From: Harenicola maris
GTDB lineage: Bacteria; Pseudomonadota; Alphaproteobacteria; Rhodobacterales; Rhodobacteraceae
Assembly (NCBI GenBank): GCA_018524345.1
Contig: JADQAZ010000001.1
Coordinates: 1,054,001-1,118,000, forward strand
Length of the DNA stretch: 64,000 nt
Direction of reading: 5' to 3'
The stretch's first letter is position 1; every line of letters begins with the position of its first letter. The notes beneath the pieces are model-generated. The model did not search any database. It was not told where the DNA came from and saw only the letters and a program-made list of their open reading frames with translations. Position numbers and translations under genes: made by a program. Positions 19,341 through 28,387 of this stretch are shown piece after piece.

Positions 19341-19955
19341 TCAACTGTCCGGTTCGATCAGGCCCAGACCGCGCAGGTAAATCCCCACGCCAGTCTCCAG
19401 CAGGTCCTCGGGCGGAAAGGGCGAGCGTGCCCCCGAGGTTCCCCGCGCAAAAAGCTCGACCACCCCATGGCTCAACGCCCAGATATGGGCCGAGAACATC
19501 GCCGCAGGGGGGCGCTTTTCCTCGGGCAGGCGCTCTGTCAGGGCCGCAGCGGCGGCCTCCAGCACCTCGGAGGCGCGGGCGCTCAGCCGCGCCAATTCGG
19601 GATCGCGGCTCATGTTCAATCCGGCCTCGAACATCGCCTGATAATGGCCCGGATACTTGCGGGCAAAGGCCAGATAGGCCCGCCCGGTGGCCTCGAACCG
19701 CGCCAGCGCCGTTGCGCCCCGCCCGCTGGCATAGACCATGACATCAATGAAAATCTCGTAGCCCTGCCGCGCGATCTCCATCAACAGCTCTTCGCGCCCT
19801 TCGAAATGGCGGTAAACGGCGGCGGGGGTCACCTCTGCCGTTTTCGCCGCCTCTGACAGGGTGAACCCCTGCGGCCCCTTGGCCTCGATCAGGGCAAGGG
19901 CGGCCTCAACCAAGGCCTGCCGCAAATTCCCGTGGTGATAGCCGCGTTTAGCCAT
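19341..19955 (-). CDS. TetR/AcrR family transcriptional regulator
   Basis: A 204-residue dimeric repressor. The N-terminal helix-turn-helix covers residues 8-54 ([20 protein letters not shown] then [24 protein letters not shown]). The C-terminal ligand-binding part (residues 65-200) resembles the TetR_C_33-like group ([18 protein letters not shown]). The ATG at 19955 overlaps the end of the upstream ppk2 gene by 8 bp on the same strand, so the two are probably co-transcribed. The inducer and targets are unknown. Confidence 0.85.
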   Translation of the reverse strand: MAKRGYHHGNLRQALVEAALALIEAKGPQGFTLSEAAKTAEVTPAAVYRHFEGREELLMEIARQGYEIFIDVMVYASGRGATALARFEATGRAYLAFARKYPGHYQAMFEAGLNMSRDPELARLSARASEVLEAAAAALTERLPEEKRPPAAMFSAHIWALSHGVVELFARGTSGARSPFPPEDLLETGVGIYLRGLGLIEPDS

Positions 19956-20841
19956 GCCAGATGTCAGGCCCGCCCGCGACGGAGGCATCGGGCGCGCAGG
20001 CGACCTTATCGTCCTTGCCCTCGTAATCGATCCGGCACAGCACGGCGCGTAGGGCATTGATCCGGGCGCGGCGCTTGTCATCCGACCGCACAATCGTCCA
20101 TGGCGAGGTGGCGCTGTGCGAGCGCTCGAAGGTCTCTGAAATGGCAGCGGTATAGTCATCCCATTTCTTCAGGCCCTCAACGTCGATCCAGCTGAGTTTC
20201 CAATGCTTTAGCGGATCATCTTCACGGCTCAGGAACCGGCGCAACTGCTCCGCCCGCCCGACATTGAGCCAGAGCTTGACCAGATGCACCCCGTCCTCGA
20301 TCAACATCTCTTCCAGCTTTGGCAGTTGCTTGAAGAAATGCTCGCGCTGCTCGGGCGTGCAAAAGCCGAAGACATGTTCCACCACCGCGCGGTTATACCA
20401 GCTGCGGTCAAACAGGGTGATCCCGCCAGCAGAGGGCAGGTGCTTGATATAGCGTTGGAAATACCACTCGCCCGCTTCTTTCTCTGTCGGTTTGGACAGG
20501 GCCACAACGCGGGCCATGCGGGGGTTCAGGTTCTCGCGGAACCGCTTAATCGTGCCGCCCTTACCGGCCGCATCGCGCCCCTCGAACACCACAGAGACCC
20601 GCGCACCGCTGTCTTTCACCCAGCTTTGGAACTTCACCAGCTCGATCTGTAGATCGGCCATGGTGTCCTCGTATTCATCGCGGTCCATTCGCTCTTCGTA
20701 AGGGTAGCTTTCGGCCAGAATGTCCTTCTTGCCCGCGTCCTTGATCGCCTCGCGCACCGCATCCGGCGCCTCATTGGCATAGAAATCAGAGATAGCTCCG
20801 TCGAATGGTTTGGGCATGGCTGCGCGCTCCGGCTTGGGCAT
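19948..20841 (-). CDS. ppk2: Polyphosphate kinase 2 (PPK2)
   Basis: A 297-residue enzyme that transfers phosphate between polyphosphate and nucleotides. Walker [10 protein letters not shown] is at residues 88-96 and the Walker B/lid region DRSWYNRA starts at residue 145. [11 protein letters not shown] and [18 protein letters not shown] are also family-typical. As a single-domain enzyme of this length it fits class I PPK2 (NDP phosphorylation). A second in-frame ATG at 20817 is possible. It lies upstream of, and overlaps, the TetR gene. Confidence 0.92.
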   Translation of the reverse strand: MPKPERAAMPKPFDGAISDFYANEAPDAVREAIKDAGKKDILAESYPYEERMDRDEYEDTMADLQIELVKFQSWVKDSGARVSVVFEGRDAAGKGGTIKRFRENLNPRMARVVALSKPTEKEAGEWYFQRYIKHLPSAGGITLFDRSWYNRAVVEHVFGFCTPEQREHFFKQLPKLEEMLIEDGVHLVKLWLNVGRAEQLRRFLSREDDPLKHWKLSWIDVEGLKKWDDYTAAISETFERSHSATSPWTIVRSDDKRRARINALRAVLCRIDYEGKDDKVACAPDASVAGGPDIWHG

Positions 20842-20899
20842 TAGGGACCTGTCGAACCCGCATCATGACCCCTGCGCGCGGGTAAGGCAATCGCGCGCC

Positions 20900-21826
20900 T
20901 CAGCGCGTGACACCCTTGCCCACATCGCGCAGGTCAAACGGCGTGGTCTGGTATATCTGGTTGATCCAGTTGCCATAAAGCAAATGCGCATGGCTGCGCC
21001 AGCGGTTCACCGGCACCTTGGCCGGGTCATCATCAGGGTAGTAGTTCAGCGGCACATTGATCGGCGTGCCGCTCTCCACGTCGCGGTCGTATTCCTCTTT
21101 CAAGGTGGTCTTGTCATATTCGAAATGGTTGAAGATATAGAGCGCCCGATGCGCCGGATCCTCCACCAGACAAGGCCCTGCCGTGTCGGAACTCAGCAGG
21201 GTCTTCAGCCCAGCCGCGTCGATCTCGTCTTGCCGCATCTCTGTCCAGCGGCTCACGGGGATGACGCAATCATCTGAAAACCCGTTCAAAATCGGGCTGG
21301 CCTCATCCAAAATCCGGTGCCGGTAACAGCCGAACAGCTTGGCATCCAAGATGTGCTTTTGCACACGGTGGAAATGGTAAATCATCGCCATCCCGCCCCA
21401 ACAGACGCCAAAGGTCGAATGCACATTGGTCTGGGTCCAGTCCATCACCTGCCGCAGCTCGTCCCAATAGGTCACCTCGTCAAAGGGCAGATGCTCGATC
21501 GGCGCGCCGGTGATGATCAGCCCGTCGAACCGCTGATCGCGCACCTCCTCGAAGGGCACATAGAACTCGTCCATATGCTCGGTATTGGTATTCTTCGAGA
21601 TATGCTCGGACATCCTGATCAGCGTCAGCTCGATCTGCAAAGGCGTCGCCCCGATCAGGCGGGCAAACTGCGTCTCTGTCTGGATCTTCTTGGGCATCAG
21701 GTTAAGAAGCCCGATCCGCAGGGGGCGAATGTCCTGCCGCTCTGCCGCACGGTCGCCCATAACGCTGACACCCTCACGTTGCAGGATGTCATAGGCGGGC
21801 AGGGAAGAGGGCAGTTTTATCGGCAT
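20900..21826 (-). CDS. metAA: Homoserine O-acyltransferase MetA (probably acetyl-CoA-dependent)
   Basis: A 308-residue enzyme for the first committed step of methionine synthesis, acylating homoserine. The class I glutamine amidotransferase-like fold shows the catalytic Cys142 in FGVCWGGM, with His234 and Glu236 in [10 protein letters not shown]. Residue 111 is Glu ([13 protein letters not shown]). Glu at this position marks acetyl-CoA users, whereas Gly marks succinyl-CoA users, so O-acetylhomoserine is the likely product. The start at 21826 matches the family N-terminus ([15 protein letters not shown]). No SAM riboswitch could be recognised in the 58-bp leader. Confidence 0.93.
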   Translation of the reverse strand: MPIKLPSSLPAYDILQREGVSVMGDRAAERQDIRPLRIGLLNLMPKKIQTETQFARLIGATPLQIELTLIRMSEHISKNTNTEHMDEFYVPFEEVRDQRFDGLIITGAPIEHLPFDEVTYWDELRQVMDWTQTNVHSTFGVCWGGMAMIYHFHRVQKHILDAKLFGCYRHRILDEASPILNGFSDDCVIPVSRWTEMRQDEIDAAGLKTLLSSDTAGPCLVEDPAHRALYIFNHFEYDKTTLKEEYDRDVESGTPINVPLNYYPDDDPAKVPVNRWRSHAHLLYGNWINQIYQTTPFDLRDVGKGVTR

Positions 21827-21884
21827 GAAACGGGCCTTGCGGTTAACTTTCGGGTCGGAAGCCTTGGCTTGGGGAAGGTGGGAT

Positions 21885-22754
21885 CTAAGCCTCTTTGGCG
21901 CGGCGCTCAAGGGCGGCGGCGATCACATCGGTGAAATCATCCGGTGATCTGACAGAGGCCGCATCAGCCGCAGGGATGCGCACCCCCCAGTTGCGGGCAA
22001 TGGCGGCATAGAGCGGCTGACGATGGGCCAGAGCCTTGGCATAGGTCCAGCGGACAAAGGCATCGGGATCAACCTGCGCCTCCGCCTTGCCGGTCTCCTC
22101 CAGATAGTCGCGCCAACAGGCCAGCAGGAATTCCGGCTGGTAATACATCGGCTTGGGGGCCTTATCAAAACGGCGGATCAACTCTTCCGTATGGGCCTCG
22201 GTCCCCTCGATCCAGACAAGAAGCATCCGTCGCGACAGGGCGCTGAGCACCGGATCCTGCGCATCCTCGGGGTCGACAACCTCGCACATGGAGCCACTGC
22301 TGTCGCAGATGAAATTCTGATAGCCATAGAGGCGCTCTGCACGGTCAATGAAATGATCGCTGTCTTGCAGGGCAGCAATCTCCGCCGCGCGGTGCTGGTC
22401 CTGCCGCTTTTGATACTCCGCAAAGGGCAACCCGCCCTTGGCCGGATCCCCGGGCTTGCCCAGATAGGTCGAAAGCGGCGCAAGATTGTCAAAGGTGATG
22501 TTGGAGGCAATGTAGATCGAATCCGACCGCAACAGCTCCGCCAGAAACGGCACCTGCATGGCCTGTTCCTTGGCATGATCGGTGATCGGCTCGCCCATGT
22601 AACGGGTGCCAATGCGGTAATCGACGGAATAATGGAACCACCCCGCATCGCGCAGCATCGAGGACAGATAGGTCTTGCCCAAACCGGACATGGCAAAGAG
22701 CAAAACACGTTTTCGGGCGGCGGCGCGCCAGTCAGAGGCAGAAGCGTAAATCAT
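21885..22754 (-). CDS. P-loop NTPase of unknown role
   Basis: A 289-residue cytoplasmic protein with an N-terminal phosphate-binding loop, AMSGLGKT (residues 21-28). It has a kinase-like architecture that includes [17 protein letters not shown] after the first helix, a pattern conserved in roseobacter proteins annotated only as ATPases. No further domain was recognised. The ATG at 22754 is chosen; a GTG at 22778 would add 8 residues. It lies upstream of metA on the same strand, 58 bp apart, and could be co-transcribed with it. Confidence 0.65.
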   Translation of the reverse strand: MIYASASDWRAAARKRVLLFAMSGLGKTYLSSMLRDAGWFHYSVDYRIGTRYMGEPITDHAKEQAMQVPFLAELLRSDSIYIASNITFDNLAPLSTYLGKPGDPAKGGLPFAEYQKRQDQHRAAEIAALQDSDHFIDRAERLYGYQNFICDSSGSMCEVVDPEDAQDPVLSALSRRMLLVWIEGTEAHTEELIRRFDKAPKPMYYQPEFLLACWRDYLEETGKAEAQVDPDAFVRWTYAKALAHRQPLYAAIARNWGVRIPAADAASVRSPDDFTDVIAAALERRAKEA

Positions 22755-22787
22755 AACAGGTTTCGTAGCGCCAACCACGCGAGGGGG

Positions 22788-23693
22788 CTAGCGAAATCTG
22801 CGCGGCAAAACCCGCCCGTCCAGAACCAAAAGCCCCGCCGCCAGAAGGGCAAAGCCCAGATAGGCGGTCGGCGCCAAAGCCTCATTAAGCACAAGGGCCC
22901 CCAGCACAATCGCCACCGGCGGGATCACCAGTGTCACCAACATCGTATTGCCAGATCCCGCCACAGCCAGAATGCGGTAATACAAAAGATAGGCGAGGGC
23001 CGTGGCGCAAACCGCAAAATACCCGGTCGCCGCAGCGCCGGTCAAAGTGGCGGGCAGGGCGATCTCTCCCTCGCGCAGCAGGGTCGCCGCTCCGATCATC
23101 AGGGCGGAACATGTCAGCATCCCCGCGGCAGCCATCACCGGCGGCAGACCCTGCATGAAACGTCGCGCCCAGACCCCGGCAAAGGCATAGGACAGCGTGC
23201 CCCCAAGAACCGCAAGCTGCGCTGCGGAGCGCGGGTCAAAGTTTTGCAAAACTTTGGGGCCGATCACTGCGATGACACCGGCGAATCCCAAAAGCACCCC
23301 CAGTGCCTTGCGCCCCGTCAGCCGCTCGTCCGCCAGACAGAGGGCGGCCACAAGCACCCCGAAAATCGCCGTGCTCGCATTCAGGATCGAGGTCAGCCCG
23401 GTCTCGATATATAGTTGCCCCCAGGTCATCAGCGAAAAGGGCAGGACATTATTCAGCAGCCCCATCACCGCAAAGACGCCCCAGATCCGCCAGCCCCGCG
23501 GCAAAGGCATCCCGCGCCAGAGCACAACGCCCCAAAGCAACAGCGCCGCCCAGCCCACGCGATGCGTCACCGCCGCCATGACCGAGACCTCATCCAGCGC
23601 CAGACGTACCGACAGGAAGGTGCCGCCCCACAGCAGCCCGAGCAGGAGCAGCTCGGCCGTGGCGCGGGGGGTAAGGGTGGCTTGCGGTGACAT
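22788..23693 (-). CDS. EamA/DMT family permease
   Basis: A 301-residue inner-membrane protein with about ten hydrophobic segments arranged as two EamA repeats (roughly 10-140 and 155-290). These transporters move small metabolites and the substrate cannot be predicted. The start at 23693 (MSPQATLTPRATAE) precedes the first helix; the frame is open further upstream but has no membrane segments there. A perfect 20-bp palindrome lies within the coding region, encoding KVLQNF in the loop between the two repeats. Confidence 0.83.
   Translation of the reverse strand: MSPQATLTPRATAELLLLGLLWGGTFLSVRLALDEVSVMAAVTHRVGWAALLLWGVVLWRGMPLPRGWRIWGVFAVMGLLNNVLPFSLMTWGQLYIETGLTSILNASTAIFGVLVAALCLADERLTGRKALGVLLGFAGVIAVIGPKVLQNFDPRSAAQLAVLGGTLSYAFAGVWARRFMQGLPPVMAAAGMLTCSALMIGAATLLREGEIALPATLTGAAATGYFAVCATALAYLLYYRILAVAGSGNTMLVTLVIPPVAIVLGALVLNEALAPTAYLGFALLAAGLLVLDGRVLPRRFR
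23237..23256. repeat. Perfect 20-bp palindrome inside the EamA permease gene
   Basis: CAAAGTTTTGCAAAACTTTG, fully self-complementary and AT-rich in a GC-rich gene. It keeps the reading frame and sits between the two EamA repeats, which is what a small in-frame insertion would look like. Confidence 0.75.
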
Positions 23694-23760
23694 AGGCCCA
23701 ACATGCCCGCCCGCGCGCCCCAAGGCGACCCGAATATTGCGCATCCCGTCCGCGCAACGA

Positions 23761-23791
23761 AAAACGGCCCCGCCATTCAAGGCAGGGCCGT
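23761..23791 (-). terminator. Rho-independent terminator after the FadL-type porin gene
   Basis: On the reverse strand an 11-bp stem (ACGGCCCTGCC / GGCGGGGCCGT, one G-T pair) with loop TTGAAT is followed by TTTT. It lies 43 bp past the stop of the porin gene. Confidence 0.82.
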
Positions 23792-23833
23792 CTATATCAG
23801 GCAGGTTTCCCTGCCAATTCAATCGCTTGAACC

Positions 23834-24955
23834 TTAGAAGTTAAAGCCGATCTTGAAGCCAACAGAGAGCGCAGTGTTATCTGTGAACTCACCCCGCGCT
23901 GTGTCCGGTGTGCCGGTCTCGGCAAAGGCATCGCCCAGCCAGGAGTAGCGGATACCGCCCGAGAGCACCGTGTTGTCCATGGTGTAACGCCCGCCCAAAG
24001 ACACGGCGAACAAGCCGTTCGTCGGCGCCAGAGGCGAGACAAGATCATCGTCGCTCTCGGCCTCATAGGTCAGCGAAACAGAACCAGAGAACTGATCGGA
24101 GAATTTGCGCCCGACACCGATGGTGTAGGTCACAGTGTCCTCCAGATCGACCAACCCGCCGCCCGCAAGGCCGGTGAAGACAGCCGGATCAATGCGGAAG
24201 GCAGACCACTCTGCCCAACGCACCGAACCGAACAGCAGGGTGTCCTTGGCGATGCCCGACTGCACATCAAGGTTGATCGACTGCGGCGTCTCAACCTCGG
24301 TGGTCGAGAAACCCGCAGGGTTGATCGGCGCGCCGTTCAGGGTCTCGAAAGTGTTGAACTTATGGGTGATCGCAGAGTTGTATGTCAGCGCGATGCGCAG
24401 GGCGATCTCGGGCTTTTCATAAGCGAAACCAACCAGATAGCCGAGGGCCTGATCCTGCCCGAGAGAGACATTATAGCCGGCCAAGGGGCCATAGGCCAAA
24501 CCGTTCAGGGCAATATCGCCGCTGGCCGATTGCAGGCGCAAACCACCATGGGCGCTGAAGTTCTCGTTGAACTTGTAGCGCGCCACAAGGCTGGTCGAGG
24601 TCGCCGTCGCAACCGCCGAAGTGCCGCCCAGCAGAACCGAGGTTGCATTCACCGGATAGTTGATGTCGGAGCCGAAAGGCGTGTCGAAAATCAGAGCGAT
24701 CGACAGCTGCTCGTCGACGTCAAATTTCACGCCGCCAGTGGCTTGGATAAAACTGTCGGCGACATTGCCGGTGGTGCCGGTCGTGGCCAGATCGGCGCCG
24801 CTGACCGTGGGCGTGGTCGAGCTGAACGAAAGCTCCCCGTAGTTGCCCTGCTCAAAGATAATGCCAACCGGCTGCCCCGACCGATCCAGACCGCCCGCGA
24901 AAGCGGCGCCTGTGGTCAGCGCAAATAGGCTTGCAGCTGTTGCGAAATTCTTCAT
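23834..24955 (-). CDS. FadL/OmpP1 family outer-membrane transporter
   Basis: A 373-residue beta-barrel protein with a signal peptide (MKNFATAASLFALTTGAAFAGG). The mature N-terminus, repeated amphipathic strands, and a C-terminal TALSVGFKIGFNF ending in Phe are typical of outer-membrane barrels. The pattern with SATATSTSLVARYKFNENFSAHGGLRLQS fits the FadL-like group, which takes up long-chain fatty acids or other hydrophobic compounds. Two ATGs (24964 and 24955) are in frame; the second has AAGGG at good spacing. It is monocistronic, with its own terminator. Confidence 0.8.
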   Translation of the reverse strand: MKNFATAASLFALTTGAAFAGGLDRSGQPVGIIFEQGNYGELSFSSTTPTVSGADLATTGTTGNVADSFIQATGGVKFDVDEQLSIALIFDTPFGSDINYPVNATSVLLGGTSAVATATSTSLVARYKFNENFSAHGGLRLQSASGDIALNGLAYGPLAGYNVSLGQDQALGYLVGFAYEKPEIALRIALTYNSAITHKFNTFETLNGAPINPAGFSTTEVETPQSINLDVQSGIAKDTLLFGSVRWAEWSAFRIDPAVFTGLAGGGLVDLEDTVTYTIGVGRKFSDQFSGSVSLTYEAESDDDLVSPLAPTNGLFAVSLGGRYTMDNTVLSGGIRYSWLGDAFAETGTPDTARGEFTDNTALSVGFKIGFNF

Positions 24956-25123
24956 GTCCCTCATCCCTTACTACGACATATAGGTTCCTCAAGGTAAATC
25001 CTGCGCGAGGGAAGTTAGCCGGTCAACAAAGGACGCGGCGTCACTCCCCCTTCAGGGGGTCGAGATCAGGGTTAATGCGACAATAATGTGACAAATTGGC
25101 ACAGTTGTCGCCGCAGGCAGGGC

Positions 25124-25981
25124 TCAGCTCCGCGATTCGGCCCGAATGTTCAAATAGTTACCAAGGAAGATCATGACGCCCCCAAAGATGACCAATACGT
25201 CAAAGGGCTCGTTATACAAAATCATGCCGATCCCGACGATGACAGGCAGGCGGGCGAAATCAATCGGCATTACGATAGAGGCCGGCGCTGCCGAGAGCGC
25301 CTTGGTCAGGCAGAAATGCCCCAAAAGCCCCGCCATGCCGATCACCGCCAACCACGGGGCAGAGGCAAGGCTCGGCCAGGTGACCTGCCCGTCATACCCG
25401 GCGCAGATCAGGCCAAAGATCGCCTGAAGCACCGTCAGCCAGAACAGGATGCAGGTGATCGAATGTTCCTTGGTCAGGATCTTGGTGCAGATCGCGGTTC
25501 CGGCAAATCCGATCGCCGCCAAAGCCGCCGCAATCACCCCGGGGTTGATCGAGTCCACGTCAGGCCGCACCACAACCAGAACCCCCGCAATCCCCATAAC
25601 CCCGGCAAAGGCCCGCCAGCGCGTAAACCGCTCGCCCAGAAACAGCGGCGCAAGGGCCATGACCCAGATCGGAGAGGTGAACTCCAGCGCGAAAACCTGC
25701 GCAAGCGGGATCACCGTCAGCGCATAGAACCACAGGTTTTGCCCGGCAAAATGCGCCGCATTGCGCAGCACATGCAGCGGCATATGCCGCGTGTTGATCT
25801 GCCCCAATGTCCCCGAAATTCCGCCGATAGAAAGCACCACCATGATCCCGAAAATCGAGCGGAACAGCATGATTTCAAAGGTATCATGCATGGCGCTGAT
25901 CTCGCGCCCGGCCACGGCCATGGTGGGAAAGGCGATGATCGCCCCGATCATCCACAGCGCCCCGCGCAAAATCGGGCTCAC
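25124..25981 (-). CDS. EamA/DMT family permease (second)
   Basis: A 285-residue inner-membrane protein with ten hydrophobic segments in two EamA repeats. It has the PxxA-like early glycine-rich helix and the mid-protein GQNLWFYALTVIPLAQVFALEF typical of RhaT/EamA proteins. The start is a GTG at 25981 with GAGGA 7 nt before it. This ribosome site includes the stop codon of the small exported-protein gene upstream (TGAGGA), so the two genes are tightly linked. The substrate is unknown. It is not closely similar to the other EamA gene in this window. Confidence 0.82.
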   Translation of the reverse strand: MSPILRGALWMIGAIIAFPTMAVAGREISAMHDTFEIMLFRSIFGIMVVLSIGGISGTLGQINTRHMPLHVLRNAAHFAGQNLWFYALTVIPLAQVFALEFTSPIWVMALAPLFLGERFTRWRAFAGVMGIAGVLVVVRPDVDSINPGVIAAALAAIGFAGTAICTKILTKEHSITCILFWLTVLQAIFGLICAGYDGQVTWPSLASAPWLAVIGMAGLLGHFCLTKALSAAPASIVMPIDFARLPVIVGIGMILYNEPFDVLVIFGGVMIFLGNYLNIRAESRS

Positions 25982-25991
25982 GGCGCGGTCC

Positions 25992-26387
25992 TCACGGCGC
26001 GGCCCTGCAACATCCGGTCAGCAAAACCGGTGTCTGCAACCGCTGCGTCAAAACCTGCGCCTCAATCGGCGCATCCCCCTGCGGCTCGGGGCAGGCACGC
26101 CGATGCAACAGGGCAATCGCTGTGTCCGTCTCGCCAATCAGGGTCAGGGCCCGCGGGTATCCAATCCCCTCCACCGTGCCTTCGGCATAGGTGGTCAGGG
26201 GGATCGTCATCGCGCTGTCCGACAGAAAGGCAAATCGCGCCGCATCGCCCGTGATCTCAAGGCGCCAGCCCGCGCCGGAACAGAGCATATCGCCAAAGGC
26301 CTCCTGCGCCGCGGCGGGCAGGGCAAGGGGGATGAAAAGAACAAATGAAAACCGAATGGCGCGAAACATGCCGCGAAGTGACACCAT
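25992..26387 (-). CDS. Small exported protein, function unknown
   Basis: A 131-residue protein with a signal peptide (FRAIRFSFVLFIPLALPAAA, then QEA). The mature part of about 100 residues has a beta-rich pattern (WRLEITGDAARFAF, TIPLTTYAEGTVEG) and four cysteines near the ends. No named family was recognised with certainty. The ATG at 26387 is used; an ATG at 26369 would still leave the full signal peptide. The EamA permease gene begins 10 bp after its stop. Confidence 0.6.
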   Translation of the reverse strand: MVSLRGMFRAIRFSFVLFIPLALPAAAQEAFGDMLCSGAGWRLEITGDAARFAFLSDSAMTIPLTTYAEGTVEGIGYPRALTLIGETDTAIALLHRRACPEPQGDAPIEAQVLTQRLQTPVLLTGCCRAAP

Positions 26388-26471
26388 ATCCGCCCCGCCC
26401 GCAAGGGGCGCTTGTTCGCGCCTTGCCCGCCGCGCTATAGCAGCGGGGGCAAACTACAGGCGAGGGCAGGG

Positions 26472-27335
26472 ATGCTGCTGGTTACGGGCGCGGGCGGGCA
26501 TACGGCGCGCTATTTCTTCGAACGGCTCAGTGCCGAGGGGTATCAGGGCAAAATCCGTGCCGTTTTCCGCAGTGAGGCGGGGGCCGAGGGCTTCTCCTAT
26601 CCGGCGCTCGATATCGAAAAGGTCTATGGCGATATCTCCCGCGCCGATACCTGCCGCCGCATCCTGCCCGGCGTTGAAACCGTGTTGCATATTGCCTCGA
26701 TCCGCCTGTCCAAACGCATCGTCACCATTGGCCGCAACAAGGGGGTGCAGTGGTTCATCCTGATCCACACAACCGCCCGCTATTCCAAACACCGCATGGC
26801 CTTCGCCGCCTATGCCGCGATCGAGGACGGCTTGCTGGAAAGGCCCGATGACCTGACCATCCTGCGCCCCACGATGATCTACGGCTCGGCGATGGACAAG
26901 AACATGTCCCGCCTGATCGCGCTGCTGTCCCGCACGCCGGTCTTCCCCGTTTTCGGGGCTGGCCGCGCCCTCATGCAGCCCGTCTATGCGCCGGACCTCG
27001 CCCGCGCCTATTGGCAGGTGATGCAGAACCGCGATGTCACCCGCGGGCGCGCCTATAACCTGCCGGGGCGCGAGGCCTTGCCCTATCGCCGCATCCTTGC
27101 TCTCGTGGCCAAGGCCCTGAACCGCCGCATCCTTTTCCTCCCTGTTCCCATCGCCCCCACCGCATGGCTCGCCCGCAAACTGGGCAAGCGCAGCCCGGTG
27201 ACAGAGGAACAGGTCCTGCGCCTCGGCGAGGACAAGAATTTCGACTGGGCCGCCGCCGCCCGCGACTTCGGCTATGATCCCACCGCTTTCGAGGAGGGGA
27301 TCACCGCACAGGTGGCAAACCGGCCCAAACCCTAG
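26472..27335 (+). CDS. NAD(P)-dependent epimerase/dehydratase-like protein (extended SDR)
   Basis: A 287-residue Rossmann-fold protein. The nucleotide-binding loop is at the very start (LLVTGAGGHTARYFFERL), followed by the acidic GDISRAD and LHIASIRLS strands. LTILRPTMIYGSAMDKNMSRL and the promoter-proximal QPVYAPDLARAYW match the NAD-dependent epimerase/NmrA-like group. The usual YxxxK pair is not clear in the expected place, so the catalytic role is uncertain. The ATG at 26472 has GAGGG upstream. It ends in a 4-bp convergent overlap with the next gene. Confidence 0.7.
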   Translation: MLLVTGAGGHTARYFFERLSAEGYQGKIRAVFRSEAGAEGFSYPALDIEKVYGDISRADTCRRILPGVETVLHIASIRLSKRIVTIGRNKGVQWFILIHTTARYSKHRMAFAAYAAIEDGLLERPDDLTILRPTMIYGSAMDKNMSRLIALLSRTPVFPVFGAGRALMQPVYAPDLARAYWQVMQNRDVTRGRAYNLPGREALPYRRILALVAKALNRRILFLPVPIAPTAWLARKLGKRSPVTEEQVLRLGEDKNFDWAAAARDFGYDPTAFEEGITAQVANRPKP

Positions 27336-27640
27336 GCAGTAAAGGCCTGCACCCGCGTCTTGCGAAACTTGGCATAGCTCGCCATGGCCCGCCGATAAGA
27401 CGCAAGATTGGTGTAAATATCCCCATCTATCTGAAGGCGCGTCGGGTTCGGCCGCCCCTCGCGCGCGTCAGATCGGCTATAGGCAAAGGTCTCCGCCAAC
27501 TGGCGAAACCCGTCCTGATCGTAATGCTGGTCAAGGTTGCCGTAATGCTCCTCAACGCGGCGTATCTCTGATTGGTATCCCGAAATCGTATTGTGGCTGT
27601 ATCCAGATTTTTCCAGCCATATCGAATAGTTGGCTTGCAT
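27332..27640 (-). CDS. Orphan protein resembling an integrase-type N-terminal (SAM-like) helical domain
   Basis: A 102-residue helical protein. Its opening (NYSIWLEKSGYSHNTISGYQ and SEIRRVEEHYG) resembles the core-binding four-helix domain at the N-terminus of tyrosine recombinases, but no catalytic domain follows and the next gene is unrelated. GGAG lies 5 nt before the ATG at 27640. Its base composition (Tyr-, Asn- and Ser-rich codons, lower GC) differs from its neighbours, which hints at transfer. It could be a remnant or an adaptor domain. Confidence 0.5.
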   Translation of the reverse strand: MQANYSIWLEKSGYSHNTISGYQSEIRRVEEHYGNLDQHYDQDGFRQLAETFAYSRSDAREGRPNPTRLQIDGDIYTNLASYRRAMASYAKFRKTRVQAFTA

Positions 27641-27697
27641 AAACACTCCATAACTCTGCTGTAGACTCAGGTTAGGAAAAGAATCTTAAAAATGCGT

Positions 27698-28339
27698 TTA
27701 ATCCAGCCAGCCATCCCGCGTGCCCTCGGCCAATCCCGCCCAATGGGCCGCGCTCCACGCGCCGACACGCAGGGCATTAAACCCGATCGCCGCCACCTCG
27801 CGCAAAATCACCCGCCGCGCAGGCACCCGCACCCGCTCCGACATATACAATGATAATTCCTGCCCACCGGCCCATTTGAAACTGGCCCAACTGCGGGGCA
27901 GGTGGAAGGCCTCGGTGACCAAAATCAAATGCCCCTCCGCAGGCAAAAACGCCTGCGAAAACAGCGCATTCTGAAGCGTAGATAAAGAGGTATCCTCATG
28001 GCTCACCGCCCCGCGCGGCACCCCGTAACTCACCGCCAATTCCGCCATCCTTTCCCCAGCCGAGGGCCCGCCAGCCACAGCCCGCCCACCGGTGAAAAGC
28101 ACCCGCGGCGCACGCCCGGCGGCGTGAAGGTCGGCGCAGGCCCGCACGCGGGCCACGGCGGGCGCATGCAGGGTGCCGTCAGGGTCCATCCCCGCGCCAA
28201 GACAGACAATCACGTCCGCGACCGGCATCTCCTCGGGCGCGCGATCCGGCCACAGATAGGTCGCCCCCAGAACCCCGCAAAGGGTCAGGCCAAAGGCCAG
28301 AGCCCCCCAAAGCAAAAGGGCGCGCAGAACCCTGCGCAC
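27698..28339 (-). CDS. YdcF/SanA family (DUF218) membrane protein
   Basis: A 213-residue protein with one N-terminal transmembrane helix (residues 4-28) and a DUF218 domain exposed to the periplasm. Family marks are ADVIVCLGAGMDPDGTLHAPAVARV, LFTGGRAV, EDTSLSTLQNALFS and ILVTEAFHLPRS. Members are linked to envelope integrity and cell-wall precursor handling, but no precise reaction is established. The start appears to be GTG at 28339, as no ATG is available. guaA ends 48 bp upstream of it on the same strand. Confidence 0.8.
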   Translation of the reverse strand: MRRVLRALLLWGALAFGLTLCGVLGATYLWPDRAPEEMPVADVIVCLGAGMDPDGTLHAPAVARVRACADLHAAGRAPRVLFTGGRAVAGGPSAGERMAELAVSYGVPRGAVSHEDTSLSTLQNALFSQAFLPAEGHLILVTEAFHLPRSWASFKWAGGQELSLYMSERVRVPARRVILREVAAIGFNALRVGAWSAAHWAGLAEGTRDGWLD

Positions 28340-28387
28340 CCTAAAGCATCACTTTATAAGGCATCGATAAGCGTTTATAAATAAACG

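Noticed and set aside
21827-21884. SAM riboswitch in front of metA
   Set aside because: The 58-bp leader is too short and does not show the conserved SAM-II pseudoknot segments.
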